From an uncultured bacterium (lineage in GTDB: Bacteria > Actinomycetota > Coriobacteriia > Coriobacteriales > Coriobacteriaceae), in contig CAJMPU010000003.1 in the NCBI GenBank assembly GCA_905215505.1, positions 1 to 64,000 of the forward strand: 64,000 nucleotides of DNA. The letters run 5' to 3'. Of this stretch, positions 8,736 through 17,603 are shown piece by piece; the first letter of the stretch is position 1; each line of letters opens with the position of its first letter. The translations under genes and the position numbers were made by a program. A model generated the notes under the pieces. That model made no database searches and was not told the DNA's origin. It saw only the letters and a program-made list of their open reading frames with translations.

Positions 8736-10247
8736 CTATGCCACGGTCACGGCGATCTGGGCGTAGCGGGTGCAGGGGCGCTCGGCGCGCGTCTGCACGG
8801 TAAGCGTGAGTACGAAGCGGTCACCGGGCTGCGCGTCGGCGGGCACGATGAAAGCGGTGTCCACCGTGCATTCTTGCCACATCGACAGATCCTGGACGCC
8901 TGCATAGCTCGATGGGTCTACGGCCACATCCCAATGTGCATCGAAGCCCTTGCCGTCGGGGTCGACGATGGTCGCTGTAAGGTTGACGCGCTCGCCGGCT
9001 GTGGCGCTGCGGTCGGCAGTGACCTCGACAACATGCGCCGGATGCGAGCAGATGGCCGGATCATGGGCACACCATTGCGCGCGGGCGGCAAAGTCTTCCT
9101 GATAGGCACGCAGATAGGGATTGAGATTGTCGTCTGCGGGCGTGCCGATGGAGGCAAAACCGGCGGGCGCGTTCGCATCGGGATGCCCATCAAAAAACAT
9201 GCGTCCCAGCAGCGTATCGAAGCCGCGGTCGTCGATACCGCGCAGGCCAAACGGCAGCAGCGGAATATAGGTCATGCTGTCGCCTTCGGCCATAAAATCG
9301 CCGCGCTCAAACTGCATCGCGGGCATGCCTTCCAGGCCCCAATCCAGACGGGCATGCTTGCCAAACTGAAAGCGCTCAGGCTCGTTTTCGTAGACCTTAC
9401 CATCGCCATAGAGCATATAGCGTGCCATGAGGGGGCCGTTGCCCTGCGTGAGATTCTGCTCGGGCCAGGGAGCCTTAAACAGCGGCAGCGTATCGGGCTG
9501 AGCTGTTTTGGCGTCGAAATAGTTGCCATACATATAGGGCGTACGCCAAAAGATGAGCTCGGGAAAGAGCTCGCGCCCATGGTCGAGCCACGAGTTGTCC
9601 TGTCCCACGCCATCGGCAACGCCCATCACGCGCACCTTCTGATAGACCTGCTGCTGCACGGCGGGCCACTCGGGCGTGGCGCGATAGCGCTCGGCAATAC
9701 TCATGAGGGCGCGAACGATCGTATTCATACCACCCCAGCTGAGCAACCATAACGTACGCGGATCATCATCCAGAATCGCCTGCGCAATTACGCGAGACCC
9801 CTCAGTTTCCTCAGTCACATCACCCTCAAAGGCAACATTTCCCACAAAGGTGCGCTCGATCATCTGGGCGGGCGTGGGAAACGGCGGCTCACCGGCAGCG
9901 GCCGCATTTGCCTGCAACTGCGGCCAAGCCTGGGCATATTCATTACTCCAGAGACTCTCAATCCAATGCTCGGGAAACGGCCGATACTCACGAAGCTCGC
10001 CGGCTAGCGGATCGGGCTCATGAGGCGCAACAGCCCACTCATAAGAGCGCCGCCCTTTGGTCCGCCAATGCGAATTCACCTCGCCGAGCGTATGAACCCC
10101 ATCCCCAAGAAAGTGATACTGCGAAGCCGTATACACCACAGCCTGAACATCAAGCAAGTTGAGATACAGAGCCAAATGAACAAGTGAGTTCATATCATCG
10201 ACTTCCATATCAGTGGTAACAATCACCCGAGTCAACTTCTGGGACAT
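8736..10247 (-). CDS. DUF1593 nucleoside-hydrolase-like protein
   Basis: 503 residues from the ATG at 10247, which has GGAG eight bases upstream; a further in-frame ATG at 10271 has none. The N-terminus reads VIVTTDMEVDDMNSLVHLAL, the metal-binding DUF1593 variant of the nucleoside-hydrolase Asp cluster. The C-terminal 120 residues look like an Ig-like beta domain. DUF1593 proteins are often encoded with polysaccharide-degrading enzymes. Here the gene is next to an esterase and a PTS. No signal peptide is visible, so it probably acts in the cytoplasm on an imported glycoside. The actual substrate is unknown. Confidence 0.8.
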   Translation of the reverse strand: MSQKLTRVIVTTDMEVDDMNSLVHLALYLNLLDVQAVVYTASQYHFLGDGVHTLGEVNSHWRTKGRRSYEWAVAPHEPDPLAGELREYRPFPEHWIESLWSNEYAQAWPQLQANAAAAGEPPFPTPAQMIERTFVGNVAFEGDVTEETEGSRVIAQAILDDDPRTLWLLSWGGMNTIVRALMSIAERYRATPEWPAVQQQVYQKVRVMGVADGVGQDNSWLDHGRELFPELIFWRTPYMYGNYFDAKTAQPDTLPLFKAPWPEQNLTQGNGPLMARYMLYGDGKVYENEPERFQFGKHARLDWGLEGMPAMQFERGDFMAEGDSMTYIPLLPFGLRGIDDRGFDTLLGRMFFDGHPDANAPAGFASIGTPADDNLNPYLRAYQEDFAARAQWCAHDPAICSHPAHVVEVTADRSATAGERVNLTATIVDPDGKGFDAHWDVAVDPSSYAGVQDLSMWQECTVDTAFIVPADAQPGDRFVLTLTVQTRAERPCTRYAQIAVTVA

Positions 10248-10326
10248 AGGAACAGCTCCAATCAAAATCAATTCAGCCAGTTACGCGCAAGGCAAGACTA
10301 AACCCCGGTCCCCGCGATGGGAGGGC

Positions 10327-11664
10327 TTAGCGGTCGACCCTGGCCGACCACTCCCAGCAGCCCACCGGCTCGCCGTCGATGAGTACGTTGCCCCCGTCGA
10401 AGTCTTGATAACACAGGTCGTTGAATTGGTGGATCCACACGCCGTGGTTGAACGTCTTCTTGGCCGAGCCGTCGGCCTCGCGATACACGCCGGTCAGGTC
10501 CTCGACATGGCTAAAGTAGGTGAGGTGCACGTTGGCGCCGGCATCGCGCAGGCGCGCCGTGAGCGGCAGCACGGTCTGTTGCGGTGACACGAGCTCGTCG
10601 CCCTTGGAGTGCGTAAACCACAGCGGCGTCTTGGCGAGCGCGGCCACGTCCTCGTCCGTGGCGTTGTACCACGGGGCGCAGCAGGGAAGGCCCGCGGCGA
10701 AGAAATCGGGGTAGTCGGCGCACAGGCGCAGGGTCATAAAGCCGCCGTTGGAAAGACCGGCGACCACGATGCGGTCGGTGTCGATGCGGTCGGCATGCTC
10801 GGCGACAAACTCATCGATAAGTGCCTTGAGCACGGGGGAGTAGATGCTCTGGTTGGAGTGACCAAGCTGCTCGACGCCGTTGTCCATCCAAAACGTGGGC
10901 GACTGCGGTACGAGCACCCAGGCAAAGCCGCCAAAGTAGCGCTGGATCTGCGCCTGGCTGATGGCCGTCACGCGGTTGCCGATATAGGCGCGCGTGGCGC
11001 CTTCGCCCTGCGTGGCGCCCTTGCCCTCGCCGGCGCCGTGCAGATACACCACGAGCGGTGCCTTTTGGGGCACGGCCGTGGCCTCGGGCGCAAAGGGGTT
11101 GAAGCATGCCGAGTCCTCGGCCTTAAAGCTGGGCTCAAAGAAGCCGTATTCGAGCGCGATACCGTCGACGGCGGTCTTTTGCGTGTCGTTGCTCCAGCCT
11201 TTGAGCGCAGGGCAGATATCGCCACGGCAGGTGTCGAAGACCAGGCCGCAGGTGGGATCGTCGCCGTCGTTGCCGGGAAGAGCCGCGAGCTGCGTGATGT
11301 GCAACTGGTCATCGAGCATGCGCGAGCCCATGACGCCGCCTTCGATCTTTTTGGTCAGGCGCTGCTCGGCGACCTCGAGCGCCACATGGGTGCCCACGGC
11401 GAGCTTACGTCCGTTCTCGTCGCACGGATATGCGGCGAGAATGTCGATGTAACCCACGGAGGGCGCGGCATGGTCGGCGCCGCGTTCCTTGCGCATCAGA
11501 ACATCGCCCGAGCGCTCGTGACGCTCTACATATATATGGAAGGTGTTCGCGTCGATGTCGTTGGCGCGCACGGTGCAGGGCAGGTCGAGTACGACCTTGC
11601 TGATCCAGGGGCCAAAGTCGCCCAAGGTGGTGACGGTTGCGTAGGTACACAATTTGAGTTCCAT
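10327..11664 (-). CDS. Alpha/beta hydrolase, PHB-depolymerase/feruloyl-esterase-like
   Basis: 445 residues from the ATG at 11664, which follows GGGAGA; a longer in-frame start at 11721 would lie inside a palindromic operator. The C-terminal half is an alpha/beta hydrolase with an oxyanion region (VVYLHGAGE), nucleophile Ser305 in GLSNGG, an acid in THSKGDELV and a likely catalytic His in FNHGVW. The N-terminal 170 residues are a beta-rich accessory domain. Relatives include LpqC-type esterases that remove acyl groups from plant glycans. It has no signal peptide. It lies 79 bp before the DUF1593 gene in the same direction and divergent from the PTS, which fits de-esterification of an imported sugar. 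Confidence 0.8.
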   Translation of the reverse strand: MELKLCTYATVTTLGDFGPWISKVVLDLPCTVRANDIDANTFHIYVERHERSGDVLMRKERGADHAAPSVGYIDILAAYPCDENGRKLAVGTHVALEVAEQRLTKKIEGGVMGSRMLDDQLHITQLAALPGNDGDDPTCGLVFDTCRGDICPALKGWSNDTQKTAVDGIALEYGFFEPSFKAEDSACFNPFAPEATAVPQKAPLVVYLHGAGEGKGATQGEGATRAYIGNRVTAISQAQIQRYFGGFAWVLVPQSPTFWMDNGVEQLGHSNQSIYSPVLKALIDEFVAEHADRIDTDRIVVAGLSNGGFMTLRLCADYPDFFAAGLPCCAPWYNATDEDVAALAKTPLWFTHSKGDELVSPQQTVLPLTARLRDAGANVHLTYFSHVEDLTGVYREADGSAKKTFNHGVWIHQFNDLCYQDFDGGNVLIDGEPVGCWEWSARVDR

Positions 11665-11712
11665 GAGCTGTCTCCCTTGCGCCGCGAATGCCTGGCATCT
11701 GCGGCAATACAA

Positions 11713-11728
11713 ACTAAACATGTTTAGT
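11713..11728. promoter_or_regulatory. Operator-like palindrome ACTAAACATGTTTAGT
   Basis: A perfect 16-bp palindrome 49 bp upstream of the esterase start. Its half-site (CTAAAC) recurs in the same gap. It is probably a repressor site of LacI or similar type; the regulator is not identifiable from this window. Confidence 0.55.
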
Positions 11729-11795
11729 GTAATCTAGAATTGAAGAATAACAAGATGAACTCGGTAAACGGCAAAATTGAACACGTCGTGAACTA

Positions 11796-11809
11796 CTAAA
11801 CGTATGTTT
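11796..11809. promoter_or_regulatory. Second TAAAC-N4-GTTTA operator-like site
   Basis: TAAACGTATGTTTA in the middle of the divergent gap, with the same half-sites as the palindrome at 11713 but a different spacer. It is consistent with cooperative binding or looping. Confidence 0.45.
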
Positions 11810-12020
11810 ACTAGCTTCTAGCAGGGATTCTGTTGATGAGTTAACAGATCAGTGAGGTGTTCATCAAAATAAAATCCCACGTAAATGGCTATATATCAAT
11901 AGAGGGTCAAAGAGACCATCTCCCGCCATTCAAATACGTTCACCCCCGATTTCCTACCGTTCACCGGACTGTAGACGGCAAAATTGCCATAAATTCGGCG
12001 CTCCGTGTAAACTAAAGCCC

Positions 12021-12048
12021 GTAAACGTTCAGTAAACACCTTGTTTAC
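12021..12048. promoter_or_regulatory. Overlapping GTAAAC sites upstream of the PTS gene
   Basis: GTAAACGTTCAGTAAAC runs into GTAAACACCTTGTTTAC, giving three half-sites within 28 bp, about 107 bp upstream of the PTS start. The last is a clean inverted repeat with a 5-nt spacer. It likely binds the same regulator as the other two sites. Confidence 0.5.
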
Positions 12049-12154
12049 AAAAGCGTATCCAAGGGTCCGGCAACCGTAAGGGGTTATAGTCGCCGGGCCA
12101 AAGGCGTGCCTAAGCCCAAGGGGACTGGCACACGAAGATATGGGGAGGGGTCCC

Positions 12155-13582
12155 ATGGCAGTAGATAACAAGCAGATTGCCACCGATGTCCTCGAGCTCG
12201 TGGGCGGTGCGGAGAATGTTTCCGTTGCCACCAACTGCATGACGCGCCTGCGTCTGACGCTCAAGGATAACAGCAAGGCCGACGTGGAGAAGATCAAGAA
12301 GGTCAGGGGTGTTCTGGGTTGCCAGTTTGCCGGCAGCCAGCTCCAGGTCATCATCGGCCAGAACGTGCCCAAGGTGCTCGCCGAGTTCGTCGCCATCTCC
12401 GGTGTCAAGCAGGGTGAGGCCGTCAACGAGAACCTCGATGCTCCCAAGGAGAAGTTCGAGCTCAAGAACCTGCCCAATATCATCCTCGACTATCTGTCGG
12501 GCTCCATGACCCAGCTCATCCCGCTGCTCATGGCCGGCGGTCTGTTCCGTACCATCGCGGCCGTCCTCGGCCCCACCATGCTCGGTGTGCTCTCGGCCGA
12601 CGACCCGACCTATACGTTCCTCTACACCACGCTGTACGAGGCCACGTTCACCTTTATCCCCATCTACCTGGGTTATGCCGCGGCTAAGAAGCTCGGCGCC
12701 AGCCCGGTGCTCGGCATGCTGCTCGGTGGCGCCCTCATGGCTCCTTCCGTGGTGAGCGTCGCCACCCAGGAGGGCGGCGGAATCATCTCCGTCTACGGCA
12801 TCCAGATCGCCGCTGCCAACTACCAGCAGTCCGTCCTGCCGATCATCCTTTCGGTGCCCGTCCTGTACTTCATCGAGAAGTTCTTTAAGAAGGTTATGCC
12901 CGACGTGCTGTCCACGGTCTTCACGCCGTTCTGCACCATGATCGTCACGATCCCCATTGCCTTCATCGTCCTCGCTCCGATCGGCAACGAGATCGGTACG
13001 CTGATCGCCAACGCCCTCTTCGGCCTTGCTGACCTTGGCGGCATCGGCATCCTGATCGTCATGGCCATCCTCGGCGCCTTCTGGCAGCTCTTCGTGGTCT
13101 GCGGCATGCACATGCCCGTCATCCTGCTCGCCCAGGTTCAGATCATCGCTGCCGGTTACGATCCCTTCGTCTTCGTTTCCACCAACTGCGCTATGGCCGC
13201 TGTCTGGGGCTGCGCCTTCGGTGCCTTCCTCAAGATGAAGAACCCCGACGAGAAGTCTCTCGCCATCGGTTACGTCATCTCCGCCATCGCCGGCGGCGTC
13301 ACCGAGCCCGCGCTCTTCGGTATCCTCATGCGCTTCCGTCGCACCATGTTTGGCATGTTCATCGGCGGTGCTATCGGCGCTGTGTTCTCCGGCCTCATGG
13401 GTGTTACCTACTACCTCGCAGGCGGTGCCTCCAACTTCCTGGTCTTCACCAACTACCTGCAGGGTGGCCAGATGAACACCGTCTGGGCTATCGTTGGTAT
13501 GGCAATCTCCTTTGTCATCGCCGCTGCCGTCGTCTTTGTCTCCGGCTTCTCCAAGGAGGAGCTCGCCGAGATGGAGGCCTAA
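12155..13582 (+). CDS. PTS transporter subunit IIBC, glucose/beta-glucoside superfamily
   Basis: 475 residues, ATG at 12155 after GGGAGGGG. Residues 1-85 form an EIIB domain with the phosphorylated Cys28 in TNCMTRLRLTL. The remainder is a polytopic EIIC channel of the glucose/beta-glucoside superfamily. It imports and phosphorylates a sugar or glycoside at the membrane, with phosphate from a IIA protein. No IIA domain is fused or adjacent; a stand-alone IIA is encoded at 32304. The downstream gene for an apiosidase-like protein and the divergent esterase suggest a plant-derived glycoside as substrate. TAAAC palindromes upstream imply substrate-induced derepression. Confidence 0.9.
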   Translation: MAVDNKQIATDVLELVGGAENVSVATNCMTRLRLTLKDNSKADVEKIKKVRGVLGCQFAGSQLQVIIGQNVPKVLAEFVAISGVKQGEAVNENLDAPKEKFELKNLPNIILDYLSGSMTQLIPLLMAGGLFRTIAAVLGPTMLGVLSADDPTYTFLYTTLYEATFTFIPIYLGYAAAKKLGASPVLGMLLGGALMAPSVVSVATQEGGGIISVYGIQIAAANYQQSVLPIILSVPVLYFIEKFFKKVMPDVLSTVFTPFCTMIVTIPIAFIVLAPIGNEIGTLIANALFGLADLGGIGILIVMAILGAFWQLFVVCGMHMPVILLAQVQIIAAGYDPFVFVSTNCAMAAVWGCAFGAFLKMKNPDEKSLAIGYVISAIAGGVTEPALFGILMRFRRTMFGMFIGGAIGAVFSGLMGVTYYLAGGASNFLVFTNYLQGGQMNTVWAIVGMAISFVIAAAVVFVSGFSKEELAEMEA

Positions 13583-13621
13583 GGCCAAACCGTTCGGTCG
13601 CATAAGACCTCACCTACACGA

Positions 13622-13660
13622 CAGGGCCCCGTCAGGCGTAAGCCCGGCGGGGCCCTTCTT
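13622..13660 (+). terminator. Terminator after the PTS gene
   Basis: GGGCCCCG pairs with CGGGGCCC around a GTC-AGGCGTAAGCC loop, followed by TTCTT. It separates the PTS gene from the DUF4038 gene, though read-through may occur. Confidence 0.75.
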
Positions 13661-13713
13661 GCAAGGTAGACTGATGGAGGCGGGTGAGATTCGCCCGCGA
13701 GGGTTTGCCAAGC

Positions 13714-13754
13714 GCCGGGGGCTTTCGCGCGGGGTTATCGCGAAAGCCCCCGGC
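13714..13754. repeat. 16-bp perfect inverted repeat in the DUF4038 leader
   Basis: GCCGGGGGCTTTCGCG (13714-13729) pairs with CGCGAAAGCCCCCGGC (13739-13754) around a 9-nt loop. The flanks extend the pairing imperfectly to about 13700-13768 (GGTTTGCC against GGTTCGCAAATCC). It lies 38 bp before the start codon with no T-run. It could be a leader attenuator, an mRNA-stabilising stem or a repeat. Confidence 0.65.
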
Positions 13755-13791
13755 GGTTCGCAAATCCTTTATCAAACGAAAGGACATGCAG

Positions 13792-15105
13792 ATGAGTTTG
13801 GGAAAGCTGACCGCCAACGGTCGCCAGGACGGCTTTTTGTGCGAGGGCAAACCGTTCTTCTGGTTTGCCGATACGTGCTGGAGCGCATTTACGAGCATCG
13901 CCGAGAACGACTGGGATTACTACCTGACCCGCCGTGCCGAGCAGGGCATGAACGTGCTGCAGATCAACACGTTGCCGCAGTGGGATCGCTGCTGTCCCGA
14001 CCTGGGCATTTGGCCCTATGCCAGCGAGGATGGCGTGCACTTTGATTGGTCCTGCCCCAACCAGGCGTATTGGGATCGTGCCGCCGCCATGTGCCGCGCG
14101 GCCGTCGAGCACGGCATTCGTCCGGCGCTCGTGCTCATGTGGTGCAACTACGTGCCCGGTACCTGGGGTGCCAAGATCGCCGAGCGTTGCGGTGCCGAGA
14201 TTATGCCGCGTGAGGAGGTTCGCGCCCACGTTGCCCGCGTCGTCGAGAACCTGGGCGAGTTCGACCCCGTCTACGTGGTGGCGGGCGATACCGACTTTGC
14301 CGGCGACGAGGCGATCGCCTATTACGAGGACGCCCTCGACGAGGTCGTCAAGCGCGCGCCCGAGGCACTGCGCACCATGCATATCAACCGCGGTAACCGC
14401 ACCATTCCGGCGCAGTATCTGGACCGTCTGGACTTTTATATGTTCCAGCCCGGCCACAACTACGAGGGCCAGCCCGAGGCATGGCGTCTGCCGCAGGACT
14501 TTATCGCCAACTATCCCAAAAAGCCGATGGTCAACTCCGAGCCTTGCTACGAGCAGATGGGTGCGTCGCGCAACGTCTACTGGCGTTTTACCGCGCAGGA
14601 TTGCCGCGCGAGCGTATGGTCGTCGATTCTTGCCGGCGCCAGTGCCGGCGTGACCTATGGCGCACACGGCGTGTGGAACTGGCAAACATCGCGCAGCCGG
14701 GGTTCGGTCCTGGGCGAGGGCTTTGACATGCCCTTCCGCTGGCAAGAGTGCCTGCAGTTTGCGGGTGTGTGGGACTTTGGCGCGATCGAGCACGTGCTTG
14801 CCGCCCTAGGCGTTACGGCTGCCGACGATGCACTTGCCGTGGTTCCGGCGCAGGAGCTCCTCGACGACGCGCGCGAGTCCATCCGTGTGGCGCGCGTTGG
14901 CGATCGCATCGTCGCGTACCTGCCGCGTACCACGGCGCTCAAGTTTAAGCTCGACGGCGCGCGTGGCTGGACGGCGACGGTCCTCGACATGGAGGACAAG
15001 CGCATCGCCAAGCTGCCCGTCCGTGACAACGGTGACGGCACCGTGCGCGTGGCGCAGCATCCCTTTGAGCACGACGCGCTGGTGATCCTGGCCCCCGGGC
15101 GCTAA
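13792..15105 (+). CDS. DUF4038 apiosidase-like glycoside hydrolase
   Basis: 437 residues. The ATG at 13792 is preferred over 13786 because the AAAGGA site is 8 rather than 2 bases away. The N-terminus (FFWFADTCWSAFTS, then DWDYYLTRRAEQGMNVLQIN) is typical of the DUF4038/apiosidase-like TIM barrel, which includes GH140 apiosidases. The C-terminal 90 residues fit the associated beta-sandwich. There is no signal peptide, so the enzyme is intracellular and would cleave a sugar imported by the PTS just upstream. Which glycosidic bond it cuts is not determined. Confidence 0.82.
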   Translation: MSLGKLTANGRQDGFLCEGKPFFWFADTCWSAFTSIAENDWDYYLTRRAEQGMNVLQINTLPQWDRCCPDLGIWPYASEDGVHFDWSCPNQAYWDRAAAMCRAAVEHGIRPALVLMWCNYVPGTWGAKIAERCGAEIMPREEVRAHVARVVENLGEFDPVYVVAGDTDFAGDEAIAYYEDALDEVVKRAPEALRTMHINRGNRTIPAQYLDRLDFYMFQPGHNYEGQPEAWRLPQDFIANYPKKPMVNSEPCYEQMGASRNVYWRFTAQDCRASVWSSILAGASAGVTYGAHGVWNWQTSRSRGSVLGEGFDMPFRWQECLQFAGVWDFGAIEHVLAALGVTAADDALAVVPAQELLDDARESIRVARVGDRIVAYLPRTTALKFKLDGARGWTATVLDMEDKRIAKLPVRDNGDGTVRVAQHPFEHDALVILAPGR

Positions 15106-15148
15106 CGGCTCTTCTCCAACATTTACAACCCAGTCCCTTTCATTAGGC

Positions 15149-15208
15149 TGCGACGGAATGGTTCCTGCATGACGGCTTCAAGCTGCCAAGGGGAGCCATT
15201 CCGTCGCA
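15149..15208. repeat. Long inverted repeat with TGCGACGGAATGG arms
   Basis: TGCGACGGAATGG (15149-15161) and CCATTCCGTCGCA (15196-15208) are perfectly complementary, with near-complementary GTTCC/GGGAG inside and a 34-nt loop. It lies after the DUF4038 stop and could terminate it, although no T-run follows. Confidence 0.6.
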
Positions 15209-15229
15209 CCCTTTGCTTACTCATTGGGT

Positions 15230-15256
15230 ACTCATTGGGGACGTACTTAAATGAGT
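15230..15256. repeat. ACTCATT-GGGGAC palindromic repeat
   Basis: ACTCATT (15230-15236) and AATGAGT (15250-15256) flank GGGGACGTACTTA. This is the same design as the copy at 53485-53511. Confidence 0.7.
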
Positions 15257-15443
15257 GGCAGTTGGGGGATACTCCTTGCCGAGTTGGAGCTTGCGCGCGC
15301 CCCTTCTGGGTCATGCGGCTCAAAATCGCGGCGTCATGCGGACGGCTGGGGTCGAATTTGCAACATTTCGAACTTGGCTTCGATATTGAGATTGGTTCTT
15401 TATTAAAATGGTGTTCCGGACAACAAAGCGGGTGGGGGTTACC

Positions 15444-16988
15444 ATGAGGGACCTGGGAGACACAACCGCATATTTGCGCCGGGGCATGCGGGAGATTCTG
15501 TGCCTAGCGCTGTTCTTCTTCACGTTTTTGGCGTGCGAGTATTTCTTTGATGCGCGCATGGCCGAGTTCGTGCCATCGAGTGAGGTCGTCATCTACGAGA
15601 GCATCGTTGTCGGCGCGAGCGTGATTGGCTTTTTCGTGCGCCCATTTCTGTACTATCGCCGTCCCCAGACGATCGATGCGACGAGCGATATTACGGGCGT
15701 GCTGTTGGTATCGGCGTTGCTGCTGATGATTATGGCAATGCGGTTTGAGGTAGTAATTGCCGGCGGCCTGGTGGCGTGCTGCGCCCTGGGCTATTGCGGA
15801 TCGACCGCCCATGCCAATCTTGCGCGGCGTTTTGCGCAGACGCCCTGCCTGGCGCGCACCGTGGCGGTTTCCTATGCTGTGGGCATTTTGGTGCAGGTGC
15901 TCAACCATATGGTGATGCCTGCGGGCATTCCCCAGCAGTCTGTTCTCATTGCCTGTGCGATTGCGCTGGTGGGGCTGCTTCACGGTGTCCGCCGCGCTAA
16001 ATTGCGTGATGAGCCTGCGCCCGAGTTCGAGGTCGAGATTGCCGAGCTATCGGTCGATGCGTCGGAGCGTGGCGCCAGGTGGCACGATGACCCCGAGGCA
16101 AAGGCGACCTTTCAGGGCGCCGTGGTGCGTCTGACGGTGGCGACCGCTTGCCTCACCGGCGTGTTCGCGGCCCTCAATGCCGGCCTTACGACCTCGCATG
16201 CCGCTGGCGCTATCGATCTGGGCGACTGGCCGCGCTTGCTGCTGGTTGTGAGCGCCATTGCCGCCGGCGTCCTGTATGACCTGCGTGGGCGTTCGTATAT
16301 GAATATCATCATGACGTGCGCCGCCATGCTGTCCACGCTCTCGTTCTTTGTACTTATCACCGATGGCAACGGTGGCAACACGCTTGCCGCCACGATTATC
16401 TTTTACCTTGGCACGGGCTTTTTCGTGGTGTTCTTCACCGCGAAGTTCGCCGCGATTTCGATGTATGCCCGCTGGGCGTATCTGTGGCCGTGCATGGGCC
16501 GTGTTATCAACAACGTTTGCTCGATGCTCGTGACGGCTCCGGCAGTGGCGATTATCTCGAGTCAAAACGTGCTGGCGGCAGTGAGCGTCGTGCTCGTGCT
16601 GTTTGTCGGCATCGCGATTTCGCTGTTGGGACAGTTTGGACAAGACGGTGAGGGCGAGGCGACGCGCGGCAGGCTGGCGCTTGCCACCGACGATCTTGGC
16701 GTGAGCTGTGAGCCCGGCCAGGCCGACACGGTGCCCCTGGAGGCGCCGGAGCTTTCGTTTGACGATCGGCTCGATGGCTTCGTTGCCGCCTTTGGGCTCA
16801 CCAAGCGCGAGCGCGATGTTCTGGAGGCACTGGTCGTTTCGGACGACAGCGTGCAGGACGTGGCGGCGGCACTCTTCCTTTCGCGTTCCACGCTCTATCG
16901 CCACATCGCTTCGATTAACAAAAAGACAGGTGCCTCCTCGCGCGTAGCCCTCATCAACTTCTTCTGGTCCTGGACACCCCAAGACTAG
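15444..16988 (+). CDS. LuxR-family regulator with polytopic membrane domain
   Basis: 514 residues from the ATG at 15444 (GGGGGTT upstream); an alternative ATG at 15408 has no ribosome site. About 420 residues form roughly a dozen hydrophobic segments in an MFS-like array. The C-terminal 65 residues are a LuxR helix-turn-helix (FGLTKRERDVLEALVV ... VAAALFLSRSTLYRHI). Such membrane-LuxR proteins are expanded in Coriobacteriia and often sit beside the operons they control. The membrane part may sense a transported or membrane-soluble ligand. The next operon (17134-20699) lies in the same direction and is a plausible target, without direct evidence. Confidence 0.85.
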   Translation: MRDLGDTTAYLRRGMREILCLALFFFTFLACEYFFDARMAEFVPSSEVVIYESIVVGASVIGFFVRPFLYYRRPQTIDATSDITGVLLVSALLLMIMAMRFEVVIAGGLVACCALGYCGSTAHANLARRFAQTPCLARTVAVSYAVGILVQVLNHMVMPAGIPQQSVLIACAIALVGLLHGVRRAKLRDEPAPEFEVEIAELSVDASERGARWHDDPEAKATFQGAVVRLTVATACLTGVFAALNAGLTTSHAAGAIDLGDWPRLLLVVSAIAAGVLYDLRGRSYMNIIMTCAAMLSTLSFFVLITDGNGGNTLAATIIFYLGTGFFVVFFTAKFAAISMYARWAYLWPCMGRVINNVCSMLVTAPAVAIISSQNVLAAVSVVLVLFVGIAISLLGQFGQDGEGEATRGRLALATDDLGVSCEPGQADTVPLEAPELSFDDRLDGFVAAFGLTKRERDVLEALVVSDDSVQDVAAALFLSRSTLYRHIASINKKTGASSRVALINFFWSWTPQD

Positions 16989-16990
16989 CT

Positions 16991-17031
16991 AACCACCACA
17001 AAGGGGACAGGCACCTTTGTGGTGGTTTTTT
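16991..17031 (+). terminator. GGGACAGG palindromic repeat acting as terminator
   Basis: AACCACCACAAAGG pairs with CCTTTGTGGTGGTT around GGACAGGCA and is followed by TTTT. It is the same palindrome as at 23634 and 57320, here three bases after the LuxR stop with a T-run, so it can serve as its intrinsic terminator. Confidence 0.75.
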
Positions 17032-17133
17032 ACCTGCAAAAATATGAATATGAGACATTTGTCACCTGCCGTTTTGGTGCTCAAAGGCATATGAATGTGA
17101 TGCTGAGCAGAGCAGAACGGAGGGGGTGCACCT

Positions 17134-17583
17134 ATGGCGTCTCGGGGTTGCGCGTCTAATAAAATTGCGGGCGCGCTTATCGCCGTGGTGGTCTTTGCCG
17201 CGGCGGTGACACTCTTGCGAGTTTACGTTGCCGGCGACCATGGCGCTCAGGGAAAGACTGCCGCGCAAGTGTCGCTCAACGATTGCGCTGCCGTTCCGGT
17301 GGCGGTCAAGCTTATCGAGGACGGGGAGGCGCGGACGGCCTATGAGACCGACGATGACGAACTGGTCGCATCGACTTTTGCCGCGCTCGATGGCTGCACC
17401 GTGGGGGATGCGGTGGATGAGCGGACGAGCGATGCCGGCCGAACGCTCGTCTTTGTCTATACGGATGGCTCGGAGCAATCGGTAGAACTTGAGGGCAAAA
17501 ACATCGTGCTCGATAGGACGGCGTATCGACTTAACGGTGCCGATGAGTTATGGCGGCAGCTTGCCGCAATCAAAAACAGCTAA
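17134..17583 (+). CDS. Small membrane-anchored protein of unknown function
   Basis: 149 residues, ATG at 17134 after GGAGGGGG. One hydrophobic segment near the N-terminus (GALIAVVVFAAAVTLL) should anchor it or act as an uncleaved signal. The remaining 115 residues are small, acidic and probably extracytoplasmic, with two cysteines. I do not recognise the family. It starts an operon with a zinc-ribbon protein (20 bp gap) and two paralogous lipoproteins. Confidence 0.75.
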   Translation: MASRGCASNKIAGALIAVVVFAAAVTLLRVYVAGDHGAQGKTAAQVSLNDCAAVPVAVKLIEDGEARTAYETDDDELVASTFAALDGCTVGDAVDERTSDAGRTLVFVYTDGSEQSVELEGKNIVLDRTAYRLNGADELWRQLAAIKNS

Positions 17584-17603
17584 CGAAATTAGGGATGTAC
17601 GGG

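Larger units (their letters stand above)
11665..12154. other. 490-bp divergent control region of the esterase and PTS genes
   Basis: Gene-free stretch, AT-richer than its surroundings. It holds at least three TAAAC/GTTTA palindromes (11713-11728, 11796-11809, 12021-12048), listed separately. A TATAGT sequence at 12085-12090 could be the -10 of the PTS promoter. I see no small gene or riboswitch. Confidence 0.6.
15106..15443. other. 338-bp gap with two palindromic repeats
   Basis: It contains the 13-bp inverted repeat at 15149-15208 and the ACTCATT-GGGGAC palindrome at 15230-15256. A second related string (GGCAGTTGGGGGATACTCCTTGCC) follows at 15257-15280. The rest appears to be the promoter region of the LuxR gene; no small gene was seen. 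Confidence 0.55.

Noticed and set aside
12110..13603. Long minus-strand frame opposite the PTS gene
   Set aside because: It is highly acidic and repetitive, and mirrors a well-defined PTS IIBC.
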